The notes beneath the pieces are model-generated. The model did no database searches, had not been told where the DNA came from, and worked only from the letters and a program-made list of their open reading frames with translations. Source: Daphnia pulex (Eukaryota > Arthropoda > Branchiopoda > Diplostraca > Daphniidae). From it: a stretch of DNA of 64,000 nt. This document shows positions 11,641 through 23,833 of the stretch, in pieces. Both the position numbers and the translations under genes were made by a program. The stretch covers positions 8,113,001 through 8,177,000 of the forward strand of contig NC_060026.1 in NCBI RefSeq assembly GCF_021134715.1, read 5' to 3'. Positions within the stretch are counted from its first letter, which is position 1; every line of letters begins with the position of its first letter.

Positions 11641-12262
11641 GATTTCCCTGCAAATGCAACAAGGAATGTTATTGATCACGAAGTTTCTTACAGGTACTGA
11701 ATTAAAAGTATTTAAAATATATTTAAAAAAATTGATTATCAAATTTCTACTTATATCTTCTTGAATATCTTTTATTAAGATGAGGTTTCCCAACCAACAA
11801 ATGGAAAAATACAAAAAAACCTCATCATCTTCGTCATCACTCGGCTTAGTAAGCAGTGTCTCTTGAGTTGGAACTTATTGAAAAAAGAAAGGAAGTGTCG
11901 TACCTTTAGTTATCACTTACGCTAATATTACAATATGGATCCATAACGTTACATTGCATTGATAAAAATGGGTTGAAAGCTATTTTAATTTCGTTGTCTT
12001 TGTCGAAGATCCGATTTTTCTGCAACATATTGTAACAAGATTGACCACAATTTATTAGCTTTGTCCTCCAGCTAGGCGATTCCACGCCCTGTTCGTGTTA
12101 CAAGTCTAGTGAAGTCAACTAAATAACCGTCCCCGTTTAATTCTTGTACACTTCCGCTTGAGGCCCGATGTCAGGCATCATGAAGCAACAGAAACAGGAA
12201 ATTTAAATTCCTTTGAGCTTGGAACAAATGAACAGGACTAAATTAAGTATGTTACTGAAGTC

Positions 12263-12421
12263 GAGGCTACACTAGAGCTTTATTGAGCGTTACGTAAAAT
12301 ATTTTTGGTTTCAGAAAACGCATTTTAACGACGCAAAACTAGTTTCATTCCAAACAACGGTTGCTTCCACTGAAAACATTTTACGTAACGCTTACAAAAA
12401 CTCTAGTGTAGCACAGGCTTT
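12263..12421. mobile_element. Short MITE-like inverted-repeat element
   Basis: A left arm at 12263-12302 (gaggctacactagag, then gcgttacgtaaaat) is repeated inverted at 12377-12421 (attttacgtaacgc, then ctctagtgtagc). The arms pair over about 40 bp with a few mismatches around a 75-bp loop. The size and AT-rich interior without ORF fit a non-autonomous DNA transposon. Confidence 0.6.
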
Positions 12422-13227
12422 AGAGAACTGACACAGACCGACACAGACTGAGGCAGACTGTTGTTTTACTTTAAACTAGTGAAAACACCATTCCACTGCG
12501 TCTGCGTATTAATAGGTAGATATTTTGATTAGTAGGAGTACCAGGCATATATGGGAATATAATATCATCATTTTTCCAATGATCTATTTTCTTTCTATTA
12601 CTCCGAATCACATATATATCCTTTCAAGAAGTCTTTTTGGAACCCATTTTAAGAAAATACGCGTGAATGCACTTAAGCAGGGCTGTAAAAACAATAACAA
12701 TGGTATATGACCATGTTGTCAATCGCTTTTGTATACGATGCATTCCCTAGGTTTGATTATTTGAGATTCTGTCAAATAAATTCCCCTACAGTTATATGAA
12801 ATCAAGATCCTTACTTTGTAGACGTGGTTTTTAAGTTCAGTCTGACTCAGAATCGAACTTTTTCGGTCAAAGTTAGGAATTGAAAATCTTACTTTGTCTT
12901 TGAAAGTTGACTTTCAAAAGTTAAGGAAGAAAGATATCACAAGTAAAGTAAGCAAATAAGACTTCGACCACCGATGAATTTGTCCAGAATGTCGATATCT
13001 TATCCAATTTCATTATTTCAGTAAATTTACGATAAATTCTTTTGAAGTTCTTCTTAGTCTAGGATAGATTACTGAACCCTTTAATTCACTTTCTATATTT
13101 GAAAGCTGTTACATAACAATACCCTTTGAGCTATTTTGGCTTACATTTTTATACTTCTGAATGTGTATGAGGTACTTTTGCAGAAGAAGCAGATTGGTGA
13201 TATCCGAATCGTAAGGTTGAATGTGGG

Positions 13228-13485
13228 ATGTGGGATCTAGTAGTCTAGAGCGTCAACGCCGTGTAAAAAAAGGCAATGAGGCTCTGGTTTCTAACCCCAG
13301 CTGAACCCGTCAGAAAAATTAAAGTAGTGCCCTGGAGACAGCATACATTACACGGGGTTCTTGATTGCTTTCAAGGATATGACGTTTAATATACTCTGAA
13401 TTGTTAATCACATTTTAATTGGAAACTGAAGGCGCTTTGAGCATATAATGGAAAGGCGCCATATAAATAAAAACATATTTACCTA
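13228..13485 (+). repeat. tRNA-derived SINE-like remnant
   Basis: The start (gggatctagtagtctagagcgtc) resembles a tRNA A box, and ggtttctaaccccagctgaa about 45 bp later resembles a B box (GGTTCGAAYCC) with one or two changes. The unit ends with a pair of similar phrases, aaggcgctttgagcatata and aaggcgccatataaataaaa, as in the 3' tails of several animal SINE/LINE families. No intact tRNA cloverleaf can be drawn. Inferred from pattern only. Confidence 0.4.
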
Positions 13486-14410
13486 CAAGGTTCGATTCTT
13501 ACTCGCACTAACTTGAATTTAAGCACCTTTGTCAGACCATTCAAATTTCGAGAAGTGTTGCATGGCAAGTTAAGTGTTATCTAAATTTGTTATGTGAGTT
13601 GGTAGTACTTAGAATTGGCATTGTTGTGTCAATTCCTTAACTGCGTGTTCGGTATTTGATACTCATAAGAATCAAATTTTTCCATTTATTGTAGTAGAAT
13701 TATTGGTCACGAAGATTTTGTCCTGGAGTGGAAACACGAGGAAATACAACTGATGAACAAAAATTGTGGCACTCACTGATCTTATTATCATCTGATATTT
13801 TTATAGGATCTTTGCTTCTTTTTTAGCAGTTAATAGGGGTCTGCGATTTCATACTAGACGGTAATTACAGGCTTACAGTAACAACTATATGACTCGGAAA
13901 CTATTAAAATTTCAAACTCTGAGTATAAGCATAAGACTGAGAATATTTAGATCTATCAACGAAGAAGACAAGGAAAATTTTTAAATATTTCAATATACTA
14001 ATTTTGAAACTTTCTTCAATTACTAATTTTATTGGTATCTATTTTTTTCTCCTCCGCTAAAAAATTATCCGGATCTTGTTCGTGATCGTAAATAATTCAC
14101 CGATTTGTCCAATTCATCAATTTCAGAAACTTTCACAGAAATTTTTTTTACTATAATCAATATCTGATTCCGTATAAAGATTTGAACATAGTTTATTTCT
14201 TTAAAAGCTTAGCCTTCTATCCATTACGCTAAACATCGTCAATTGAAATGATAAAGCTAAAGGAATGACATACTGTAACTTATTTTTATTTTGCAAAATT
14301 ACAGACCCGAAGGTTTAGCCAGAAGGCATCTATTTTAGTTTTCAGTAGAATGCAATACATTCTAAATTCAAATTTTAATTGGCAATGCTGTATATTTTTC
14401 AGAAAAAAAC

Positions 14411-15047
14411 ATCAGGGGTGCGACCAAAGAAAAAAATATACATGGGCTATCTAACTTGAAAGTTAAGACAGCCTGGCTAGCTACGTGCTAGCTTGTCACG
14501 TGATAGCACCGGTGACTGAAATTGGCTGGCTCAAAAGAATTTTCCGCTTCAAAATTCTAATTGTTCGGAAACAGGGGATAAAACGGATAAAAAAGGAAAG
14601 AAAATTATTATTCAATTTCTTAGGTATCTTACATACCCTACTTTTTTTCTTCCTTTGTCGTTAGTGAAGATACCCAGTTCAAAACATTAAACTGTTGCCA
14701 GACAGTTCAAATAAAAGCTTTTGAGATTTTCAGCGAAGCCCCAATGAAATTATTAGGGAAGCAAAATCCGTGTTGTTATCATCAAATGAAAAAAATTTCT
14801 TGAGGTCGTCCATTTTGACCGCAGTTTTTTTAATGACGGGTACATACAACACAGGAACACCTGACTTTCTTTGTTGCATATACTGTTATTTGGCAACATA
14901 GAAAATAATATTGGACACAAAAGACAAAAAATAATCGATTCCTTACGTTGGGCCAATAGAAATTCAAGAAATCAGGAAAACCAGGCTGTCTAAACGTTCA
15001 ACACTGATAGCCCAGCTAACCTTTTTTACTTTGGACCCACTCCAGTT
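14411..15047. mobile_element. Inverted-repeat (MITE-like) element of about 640 bp
   Basis: The left arm 14411-14477 and the right arm 14981-15047 are imperfect reverse complements. The shared blocks in order are gaccaaag or ggtccaaag, gggctatc, and agacagcctgg. The arms cover about 65 bp, with no convincing ORF between them. No target-site duplication could be defined, so the exact ends are uncertain. Confidence 0.5.
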
Positions 15048-15494
15048 GATTTCATCAAATGGTCAGGAAAAGAGCTCTATGTCTCTAGAGATAGAATTGA
15101 CTTTAGTAATATTTCAAAACATACTGTAAGGCCACATTTCTCAACACGAAGTTTCCATAGGGATGTTTTTTTGTTAATTGTCTATACATGTTCTCCAAAT
15201 GGTTTTACGAAAAAAATTTGAGACATGACCCTTCAAGTTGAGGGGTCATATCACAACCAATTTTCAGTTTAGTTGAGAATTCTTAAATTTTTAAAAACGT
15301 CTCAAAGACAGACCAACATTAGTTTTGAATATTTAATGCCAGAAACTGTTCTGGAATCATAAATTCTGATATCGCCTCTTAAAGGAAATTATTGGATTTG
15401 TAGTTCTATTTCTATACAAATTATTATATAAAATTCTATAAAAATTCTATACAAACTTAAAAATAGGATCTGATTAGTCAAAAGAGCAATGTTT

Positions 15495-15968
15495 TCAAGA
15501 TGTGATTAACAGCATTGAAAGAAATTCTTGAAGAAAGATTGATCCGATGGTAATCATGCATATTGGTATGGCCAAACATATGAAACCATAGTAGCATCCA
15601 CAACATTCCTCGATGACTGTGAAAAATTGAAATTGTTTCTTACTAGTATTCTAACTTTTTACAATGAAAATAAATATACATATACACACATTCTCCAACC
15701 AGTTGACCAAGCAGATCATTTCTGAAGGACGCAAACTCCTTTTTCACTTGAGTGGCTTTCTGCACTGAAATGGTGATTAAAAATAAAATGGAAAGCATTT
15801 TTTTATACAGCAATACTTTAATCTATACAGTTGGTGAATTGACGAGAGACTTTATATCTTTCCAGTGTAAGTTGTTGTTTTTGTTCCATTTGGTTTAGAA
15901 TAAGAGGTGTCTTCTTTGTCGACATTAATTGTTACGTCGGTAACGTCTTCACTTGTTCCTCGTTCCAT
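15495..15968 (-). pseudogene. Small single-pass membrane protein gene, copy A (splice-donor lost)
   Basis: Three minus-strand exons can be joined in frame to 100 codons. Exon 15968-15858 begins MERGTSEDVTDVTINVDKED. Exon 15759-15690 reads KATQVKKEFASFRNDLLGQL. Exon 15616-15495 has a Cys-rich hydrophobic segment (CGCYYGFICLAIPICMITIG) and a stop. The second and third exons have usable acceptors (cagtgcag; tttttcacag). The donor expected after 15858 reads AT instead of GT, whereas the tandem copy keeps GT there, so this copy probably cannot splice normally. A second copy lies about 1.2 kb to the right. The family is not recognised. Confidence 0.4.
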
Positions 15969-17465
15969 GTTAAAACTTCACAGGCAAAAATTGTAGGCAA
16001 AATTATGTTAGTTTAAAGTTAGAAAAGGTCAAAAAGCCAGCAGCAGTTTAAAGGGCAAGACCCTTCAAGATGTGAAAAAAGAAGAAAAAGATAAAAGATG
16101 TGAAAAAAATTTGCAGTGAACTGCAACAGCAGACGATTTATTTTTTTAAACGGTTTCGCCTTTCTTCTCATACGTAGGGGCATCGTGCATTTGTGTACTA
16201 ATTAACTAATTACTAAATAAACTACAATTAAGTTCTAGACACTATTTATAAGTGCTGAAATAAAATATTATTGGAAAATTATGACAGCGAATTCAATCTC
16301 GTAAATAAATGACGTTCTACTATTACCGCTATAACTATTTCAGTATCAGCTGCAAATATGTTTCTACATCCATATAATATCAGCAGCCTCTCATGCCTAG
16401 CATAGGCCTCCATAACGTGATGAAAACAATTCATTAGCTACAGCAATTTATACTGAAATAGGTTTAAGTGTTATTCGAGATAGTAGATAAGTATATTCGA
16501 GAATGAGAGGTAACTAGGACATCCATGATAGCCGATAGGATTGAACACCAGTCGTGTTTTTCTGTCATATATCATAAAAGAGATATAGGCTTACCCAGTC
16601 GGCAAACGCATCCAAAGACCACCAAAACAAAAATCATCGAAAACAGCAATTGTCGCCTTTCAACACGCAACGTACGTAATCAGAAATCAAACTGAAGACG
16701 CCTGCAGAAAAAAATAAGTAGTAGTTTTGCTGATTTTAAGATAATACCAGCAAACAATCAGGTATGAGATGTTCCACTGGAAGACTATGTATCCAAATGT
16801 AACAACTATGGAACCGATTGGCCAGACATAGCAAACCATAGCAAGATCCAAAACATGCTTCTATGCTGACTGTTGAAAGTTAAAATTGTTTCTTACTAGC
16901 ATTCTAACATTTTATAATGAAAAGAAAAAAAAATTTCACTCGAGTGACTTTCTGCTCTGGAATGATTATCTAAATTTAAAATGATATACCCATCGTGAAA
17001 AGACATATTTTAAATAGCATAACTATGATTCATAAAGGAATTGAATTGAGAGACTTTTTAACTTTACCTTGCTGTTGTTTCAGTTGGTTTAGAAAAAAAT
17101 GTGTCGCCCTTGTCGACATTAATTGCTAGTCGGTAATAACGTCTTCATTTATTGGTGCCATGTTTAAAATTTTACAGGCAAAAATAGTTAAGTAAATTAA
17201 ATTGATTAAAAGTCATAAAAGGTCAATGCTGTATACTATACGTCATCACCTGCATAATGTTTATGCCGGCATAATTTCAGCAGCTCTTTATGCCTAGCAA
17301 CCATCAACGCAATGAAAAAAATTCATAAGATATAATTTATACTAAAATGGGTTAAAGTATAAAATATGATCAAGAATGAGAGATAAATAGTATATCCATG
17401 AATTAATAAATACAGGCAATCTTTTTATGTCACAGATCATCAGAGTTACCCTGTCAGTCATTTAC
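15560..17465. repeat. Diverged direct tandem duplication, period about 1.25 kb
   Basis: Copy 1 (about 15.56-16.61 kb) and copy 2 (about 16.82-17.46 kb) share many phrases in the same order: attgtttcttactag, tgtcgacattaattg, tttacaggcaaaaat or ttcacaggcaaaaat, tcagcagc with tgcctagca, and ttatactgaaa or ttatactaaaa. Numerous indels show that the duplication is old. It contains the two small membrane-protein pseudogenes. Confidence 0.65.
16745..17190 (-). pseudogene. Small membrane protein gene, tandem copy B (frameshifted)
   Basis: This is a diverged duplicate of the 15.5-16.0 kb gene on the same strand. Its first exon starts with ATG at about 17163, keeps a canonical donor (CAAG/gtaaag) but has a one-base loss after GAAGACGTTATTACCGAC that brings a stop into frame. 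The third exon reads EACFGSCYGLLCLAN against EECCGCYYGFICLAI in copy A, then diverges. The duplication continues into non-coding flanks up to about 17.46 kb. Confidence 0.4.
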
Positions 17466-17469
17466 ATCC

Positions 17470-20400
17470 ATTAGTTTGTCCCAGTTTTAGAAATCCTTTT
17501 GTCTAGCATATTCTCTCCTATTCATTTGAAGAAGTAATCATATAATATCTAGCCACCACCACAGATTTAAATCATGAAAATATCCGTCGAAGTGATGGCC
17601 TGGTAAAAATGTTCAAATACATATTAAAACCGTAAGAAAAATTTGTCGTTTAATAAAACGAAATTCTTCATCCATAAATATGCATCTTAAAAGATGCGTA
17701 AAAAGCACTCTTGGAAAGACATGTAAAAGTAAACAACTTGTTCACCAATTCAGGCACTATTTGTGCCCAAATTATACCTCAAATGACTAATACTACGCTT
17801 TTTGTTAAATAAAAGTAGACGAATCGTCGGACCTGAACTGTTCAATGAGCGCTTCAGTGCGTACGGCCTTGTCGGATAACATGTTCGCCTGTAAGGAAAA
17901 CCTGTGAGAGCTTCTTACCTCAAGATTACCGAGGCTTGTGGCTTCTGTGGCTTGTGAACAAGTGCCGTAGAAAATATAATAAATCATAAAAGGTACGTAT
18001 TTGTTTAAGGCACCCATCTTGGTTCAAGGAAAAGAAAGGAAATTATTTGGTAGCATTGAGGTCGCTTTTTGATACTGTTCGACAGTCGTATGTTGATGAT
18101 TGGATGGCTGGTTTTCGTTTTCCGCCAGGACGATGTCGCAGAACTCCGACGTCATCCAATCTTCATCTGTGAGGATGCCATCTGGCAACACGGCACTCCC
18201 TATGCCTCTCAGTCTCCGTCTGCTCTTCATAGAGCACTGGTCGTATCCAATACACTGATCCGAGCCGCATTCTACTCTCTCTCTCTTTTGACTTCATCAC
18301 ACATCACCGATGGCGTCTGGTGCCAACTGGCCAGTTGCTGTTTCCTGCAATGCCAAGGCTAACGTATTCCGCTGACGTCGGTGATTCAGATATTCAGATC
18401 CAATAGTTGAGGGTGGACATGATGCAAGAGGATTTCTGTTGCTTACTTTGTAGTATCGTCAATCATTGTCATAAACAACGAGTTATCATGAATATGTCAA
18501 TTCCATGCTGAAAATAGCCTTAGGGCCTTTAAAAATTGTGATTATCAAAAATCGTACGTTTCTGATTCTTTGTCGTGTATCATCGTGAAGACAATAATTC
18601 ACAAGCTGCAGTACATTTATAATAAAAAATTAAACGGAACATCCTGAATGATTTATTTAAATAAAGTTTGATTCAGCAATGGAGGAAAGAAAGATTTAAA
18701 AAATATCACCCTATATTTGGTTAAAATATCACACCGGTCCAAAAATAGTGATTTAGCCCGCGCGAGATAGGCCTAACGGTGTCTTGCGCGGGAATTTTTT
18801 TAGTAGACCAAAAATGGAGCTACGACTTCAATTTTTTCCTCGAAAAGACAAATAAATACTTTATATCCATGATTTTTTTTAATGGTGAAAAGGATCTGTA
18901 TTTTATTGTATCTTTTTTAAATATTGGATCAACCCCCAAAAATGTGTCGCATGTCCTGCCCCTACCCGCGATATGACCTAAGGATATGGAGGTGTTAAAA
19001 TTGGAGGAAATCCTTTGTTTTAGAATCCCCCTTCACTCGCGCTAGCTAAAACAAAAAAAATAGAAGTGAAAGATACAAAAAAAATTTTTTTGCATAACGC
19101 TTTAATGATATTCAGTGTCAAGAATAATTGCAGTGGAATTACAATATTTCCTGCCGTTTGGGAAGGTCACATATGTATGGAGACGGGTGTATCTCATCAG
19201 TGCTCTAAACGAAAGAACGCTATTATATGCCAAATTGCAAGTGTTACTGTAGAAGCCCTATATTGGTCTGACGGAACAATAACACACTATGGAAACATTG
19301 TCATTAACTCAAAGAAATCATTTCTTTTATTCTTTCTATTTCCTTATTGCTCGTCCTAAAATTGTTTATTTGTCTTGTGATTGCTGATAATGAACTCGTA
19401 ATACTGAGCGTCGAAGCCCGTTAATGGCTTCGAGGCTCCATTGAATATGACAAGACTTCGTTGACCCTTTAATGTATTTCCTACTAGCCACAAAAATATT
19501 TTTGTTTTTTATTTTTTTTTGCTTTTTTAAGTATTTTTTGCTCTGCTGAACTTGAAAGGTATTAATCTTGCTACAAAACCACTGTTTGGGGTGACCCTCA
19601 AAAGTGATATAGTGACGCTACTGGAGAGTAGAGAAGCTTGATAATTGCTCTTCTCTTCCCTATTACTTGCTAAACGTCAATCACGCAGTTAAACTCACCA
19701 AAAAGTAAAACCTCACTAAATTTACTATCGGAAAAAGTCAGAATCAAAATGTCAAATGTCATGACATATGTCACCGAAAAGTAATTTTCCATTAGAAATG
19801 CATGATTAAGTACCTGATTGTCAAAGGCGGATTTTTGCTCCAAATTCAGCTTAAGTGAATTTTAAAGGTCCATTTGGGCGTGAATTGCGATGTTGTATTC
19901 ACAGAAGCTAGTTTTCCTCGGCAAATTAGAGCCAAGCATGGTGAACAGATCACGGGCAACATGCCAGAATCGAAGCTAGACGCCAGATTTATTCCCTTTA
20001 TTCGAACAGAAATCGAGTAAATTTGCCGCAATCAAAGTTGAACTCGATCACAATAGGATCGTCAAGCGTTGTGTCATCATTTTACGTGAATGGTAACCCC
20101 ATCAATATTCCTTAAACAATTCTTTTCTTCTCGCGATCTAACTTTCATCTCGGGTTCAGAAAATTCAACAATTGTTTTCCCACAACTAGCAATAATACAT
20201 TCCAACGACAGGAAAAATTGTGTGGATTCGGACTAAGAACTTAGAGAAGCGAAAGAAACTTCGCAGGCGTTCAAATCAATCCCTGCGTTCAAGGAGAAAT
20301 CTGGCATAGAATGGTTTATGATTTATCTGAAAAATTGAATCAATAACGGGTTAACAATGAAATACTCTGAATTTCATTTGTTGTGTTTCTTCACAGTCTC

Positions 20401-21340
20401 TTTGATTTTTTGGTAACCAACGGACATGCTCCATAACCCTTTTTCTTCTGTAAGGGGCATTAACAGCCTGGATCCGTTTTATTTTAATTCTCTAGCGTAG
20501 CAGACAAATGTTTTTGGACATTAGTCATCATGCCCATTGTCGCCTTGTTTGTTAATAGTCCAGTTGGATCATAAAGTTCTGTGTCATGGCCAACAACATT
20601 TATTTCAATTGAAACTTCTAATGTTGACTTACGATTTCGCCTCCATGCTCTCTAGTCTAGGGGTAGGTTTCACATAAAAAATATTTTTAATTTGGAAAAT
20701 TATTTTTAGAAATTTATTCCGGGATACATTCATTCAGAAAATTGCAAGTAAATCTCCCTTAAAAGCCTAAGATTCTTTTTTTAGCATAAAAAACACAGGC
20801 GAATTAATAATTGTAAAAAAAACTGCAAGAGAACTTGAGGTAGCATTTAAAGCGAACCAGGGAAAGGAATGTGTACGTCTAAATTAAAGTAGACTAGTAA
20901 CTCACATCAAGGTAGAAAGAATGTGGAACAAGCTTAAGAGAAATAAAAATCTAAAGTTGATCAACGTGAAGAACGAACTAAAGTAATTGGGTTCTTTGGA
21001 GCAGATAAAAAGATAGTGAAGCAAAAGTATGCAATGCATTGATAACTATCATGAAATTGGCAGTAAGCCTTTGATAGTAAACCACAGTGGCAAATCTCTG
21101 AATAGTTCATTTGCACATTTCTGCGATTTTTTAAGAATAATCTGATGAATAAATCATCTTAACAGAGGGTTCATTTTCGACACAGTAAGCTCAATAGCTT
21201 GTCATGGGGATGTCAATTGGGAAACAACATCACATTTCACACGTAATGTCTACTGGCAAATCATAATAGTCGCATTCCAGAAAAGTCTTCATGTTAGAAG
21301 CCGTTCATTAATTTATATATTCTCAATGTAGGGGACTTCG
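17470..21340. other. AT-rich stretch with only weak coding traces
   Basis: Most of this stretch shows nothing. Two weak exon-like traces exist. A minus frame from about 18350 to 18024, after an acceptor cattgcag, reads ASWHQTPSVMCDEVKRERVE and continues acidic for about 105 codons. A plus-strand segment at 19115-19180 after gatattcag reads VKNNCSGITIFPAVWEGH, vaguely like a thaumatin start. Neither connects to a gene. A degenerate palindromic area with cccgcgcgaga and cttgcgcggg lies near 18760-18790. Confidence 0.4.
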
Positions 21341-21347
21341 ATGGAAA

Positions 21348-21625
21348 ATGCCGAAAGCCAATATTCAACCAGAAGAAAGTGAATCGGTATGTTTATTCAA
21401 GAAATTGTTCTTCAAGAATATTTTTAATTGCAATCGAAATTATTTTAAAAATCACTGTAGGATTCTAGCATTGAAGAGTTAGTAACCTGTCCCCACTGTC
21501 GAGTAAAACGTATTTTGGATTCATTGAGCGATGACGACGAGAATGATGTGTTTATTTTATTGATAATTTACTTTTTATACAGTACCTACGAGAAGTTTGG
21601 AAACGCCCGAGAGAAGCTTATCTAG
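21348..21625 (+). CDS. Two-exon small ORF, possible 5' end of a truncated gene
   Basis: Exon 21348-21386 (MPKANIQPEESES) ends at a GT donor in phase 0. After an acceptor atcactgtag the frame resumes at 21461 as DSSIEELVTCPHCRVKRILD and then an acidic SLSDDDENDV, running to a stop at 21625. The last 25 residues are hydrophobic and may be intron read-through. C-P-H-C is a possible half of a zinc-binding site. An inverted-repeat element begins 120 bp downstream, so the gene may have been cut by it. No family recognised. Confidence 0.3.
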
Positions 21626-21746
21626 AAAGCTGATTTTCGTGGCGTTCCCAAAAATCCATTTTTTCACGGGGGACAACCACATTTTTTTTTTAAGTAGCCA
21701 TAATGGTCGGCTACTTCCTGAATTTTTTTCAAATTTTTAAAATTAA

Positions 21747-22433
21747 GGGGAGGGCAGCTAAAAATGCATGTAAAAGTTTGGAAACATGCTGTAGGGGCTT
21801 ATTAGAAATCGGCGAAAACTTTCAGTGAACAGTGCAACTATTTTTGCTCGCTCTCTTTTTTTACACCCATCGTAACACCAATGACGCGATCCGCGGGGAA
21901 CAGCACAACAGGACATTCAGGGAACGACTAAGGATTACTGAATTCTTTTCATTATGTGGAAAAATCAAAAAGAGGAAAATATGCAAATAGTATTGACAGC
22001 GAAAAGCATTTCAGTTCGTTTTCGAAAAAACCAAAATTTTGTTTTTGGAAATTTTTTTAACCATCCCTCCAACGGCAGACCTGCCGTTTGCAGCGCCCCT
22101 TGCGGCACTTGAATAAATTCAGGCTATATTTCCCTCCCTCGGATAACACGACAATAGGGAAAAAGCGGCAACAATGTTTGGTTGGAAAATAGGGGAGAAA
22201 AGGGATAAAATAAGAAATCCCTTTTTGAATTAAAAATTCGTTATACTACATGTGTTTTGAAAAATTCAAACCATGATGCGTGTTGTAAAGCTTACGAAGC
22301 TATTTTTCACAACTTTTCGCGTCGTTGTAAGTGTATTTCTCCCCTATTTAGAGACCGTCAAAGTAGCCGATTTCTAATAAGCCCCTACAGCATGTTTCCA
22401 AACTTTTGCATTCATTTTTAGCTGCCCTCGCCT
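21747..22433. mobile_element. Inverted-repeat element of about 690 bp
   Basis: Arms at 21747-21813 and 22366-22433 are reverse complements with about three mismatches in 66 bp, including ggaaacatgctgtaggggct followed by tattagaaatcggc. The interior (about 550 bp) has no convincing ORF. The near-perfect arms suggest a relatively young MITE-like or foldback element. Confidence 0.7.
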
Positions 22434-22955
22434 TAGTTTGAAAAATCCAGAAAGGAAAGTCTGGTCCCCTCTTTTTTTCAGTCTTTCCTTTCCTCCCTTT
22501 TCTTCCCTCGGGCACGATTAACCCGAAAAGTCTGGTCCGGGGCGAGCCAAAATAAAATCTCTTGTTCAAGGCACCCCTTCACACTGCAACGCGCCACTAA
22601 GGGGTCGGTTTGACCCATACCTTTGGATCTTAATAAGGTCTATAGGAAATAGGAATAGTATAGGATTTTTCATTAATTACGGGAGAACTAATTAAGTAAA
22701 TAAAATTTTTTTTTCTGGTCACACCGCATTTTTGTCTAATTTTTAAGACCAAAAAGTCCAAAATCTGTCGTAAAACGCCCGAGCTATGGAGCGGGACATA
22801 CACACAGACAGACAAAGTGACATGGTATTTTTTTTCTGCGTATGCGATTATTAGCTTTGCCCTTCGGGCTCGCAATAAACCTTTTTTGCATAGAACAAAA
22901 AGCAGATAAAGAGATTTATATTCAACACGACAACGTTGCTCAAAAAATGTCCCTT

Positions 22956-23536
22956 CCCCTTGCATGGACTACTAAAGCTAGAGGACGGGACTCACGACTA
23001 TCCCGCCGTGTTATAGCTTGTCGGGTGGATTTTTAATCATATTTTTTAAAGAAGGGTCAATCGATAGAGATTTAAAAAGCTATTCTAAGTCTCCAAAGCA
23101 CCTTTATTGTGAAGATATTAAATTAAAAGATATTTGCGGTTAAATTTTGAGGGGACGGGAGAGGTGTTCGTTGGTTGTCTCCACCTAGCGCTAAGAATTC
23201 TAAACTATGGTTTTTAGAAACAAACAGAATCCAGAGAATCACCAGAGAATCACAGATAGCAGACGCACCTAATCAAACCAAACCAAAACAAAACCAGAGA
23301 ATCATAGAGTGGTAAACCAACAATCACCGCTAGGCGGCGACAACTAACGAACACCTACGTCAATTTCTAATTAAAATAGCACCGAAATTAAATATTTACC
23401 GCATAGGGATAATTTAATAGACTGTAGCTCATTTTTGAAGCTCGATTCATTAAAGTAACAAACAAAAAATGGTAGCCGACATAGGATTTGACGAAGTGAC
23501 CCGTCCTCTAGCTTTAGTAGTCCATGCCCCTTGTCC
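22956..23536. mobile_element. Foldback element of about 580 bp
   Basis: The outer arms 22956-22989 and 23499-23536 share catggactactaaagctaga followed by ggacggg in inverted orientation. Inner arms near 23165-23200 and 23318-23355 (ggtgttcgttggttgtc and its complement, next to a ctagcg block) also pair, and weaker pairing connects the two, so most of the element folds back on itself. The centre holds short tandem phrases (ccagagaatca). Confidence 0.55.
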
Positions 23537-23833
23537 AAAACTCCAACAAGCATTTTTCGATGTTTTTTCGAAAAAATAGTCGACGCTTTGAAGCAAATCG
23601 AAAGTTGTTTTGACCATTTTCTAATAATTACTGACCACTGGAGAATGTTAAAGTTGATCCCGTAGCCTCTGTTTTTGTAAACTTCACGTCAGAATAGGAT
23701 TTCATTAGTGTATTTCACATTTTACAACGTCTTGGTTGCTGATAGACAAGAATAATTTAGTTCTTGATTCAGCTTCCGGACAATTCGCCGTTTCTTTATC
23801 GCCTAATATTAGTGCCGTCTTCTAAGAGAAGAA

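Noticed and set aside
13228..13300. A tRNA gene in the SINE-like region
   Set aside because: The boxes are only approximate and no acceptor stem or anticodon arm can be paired.
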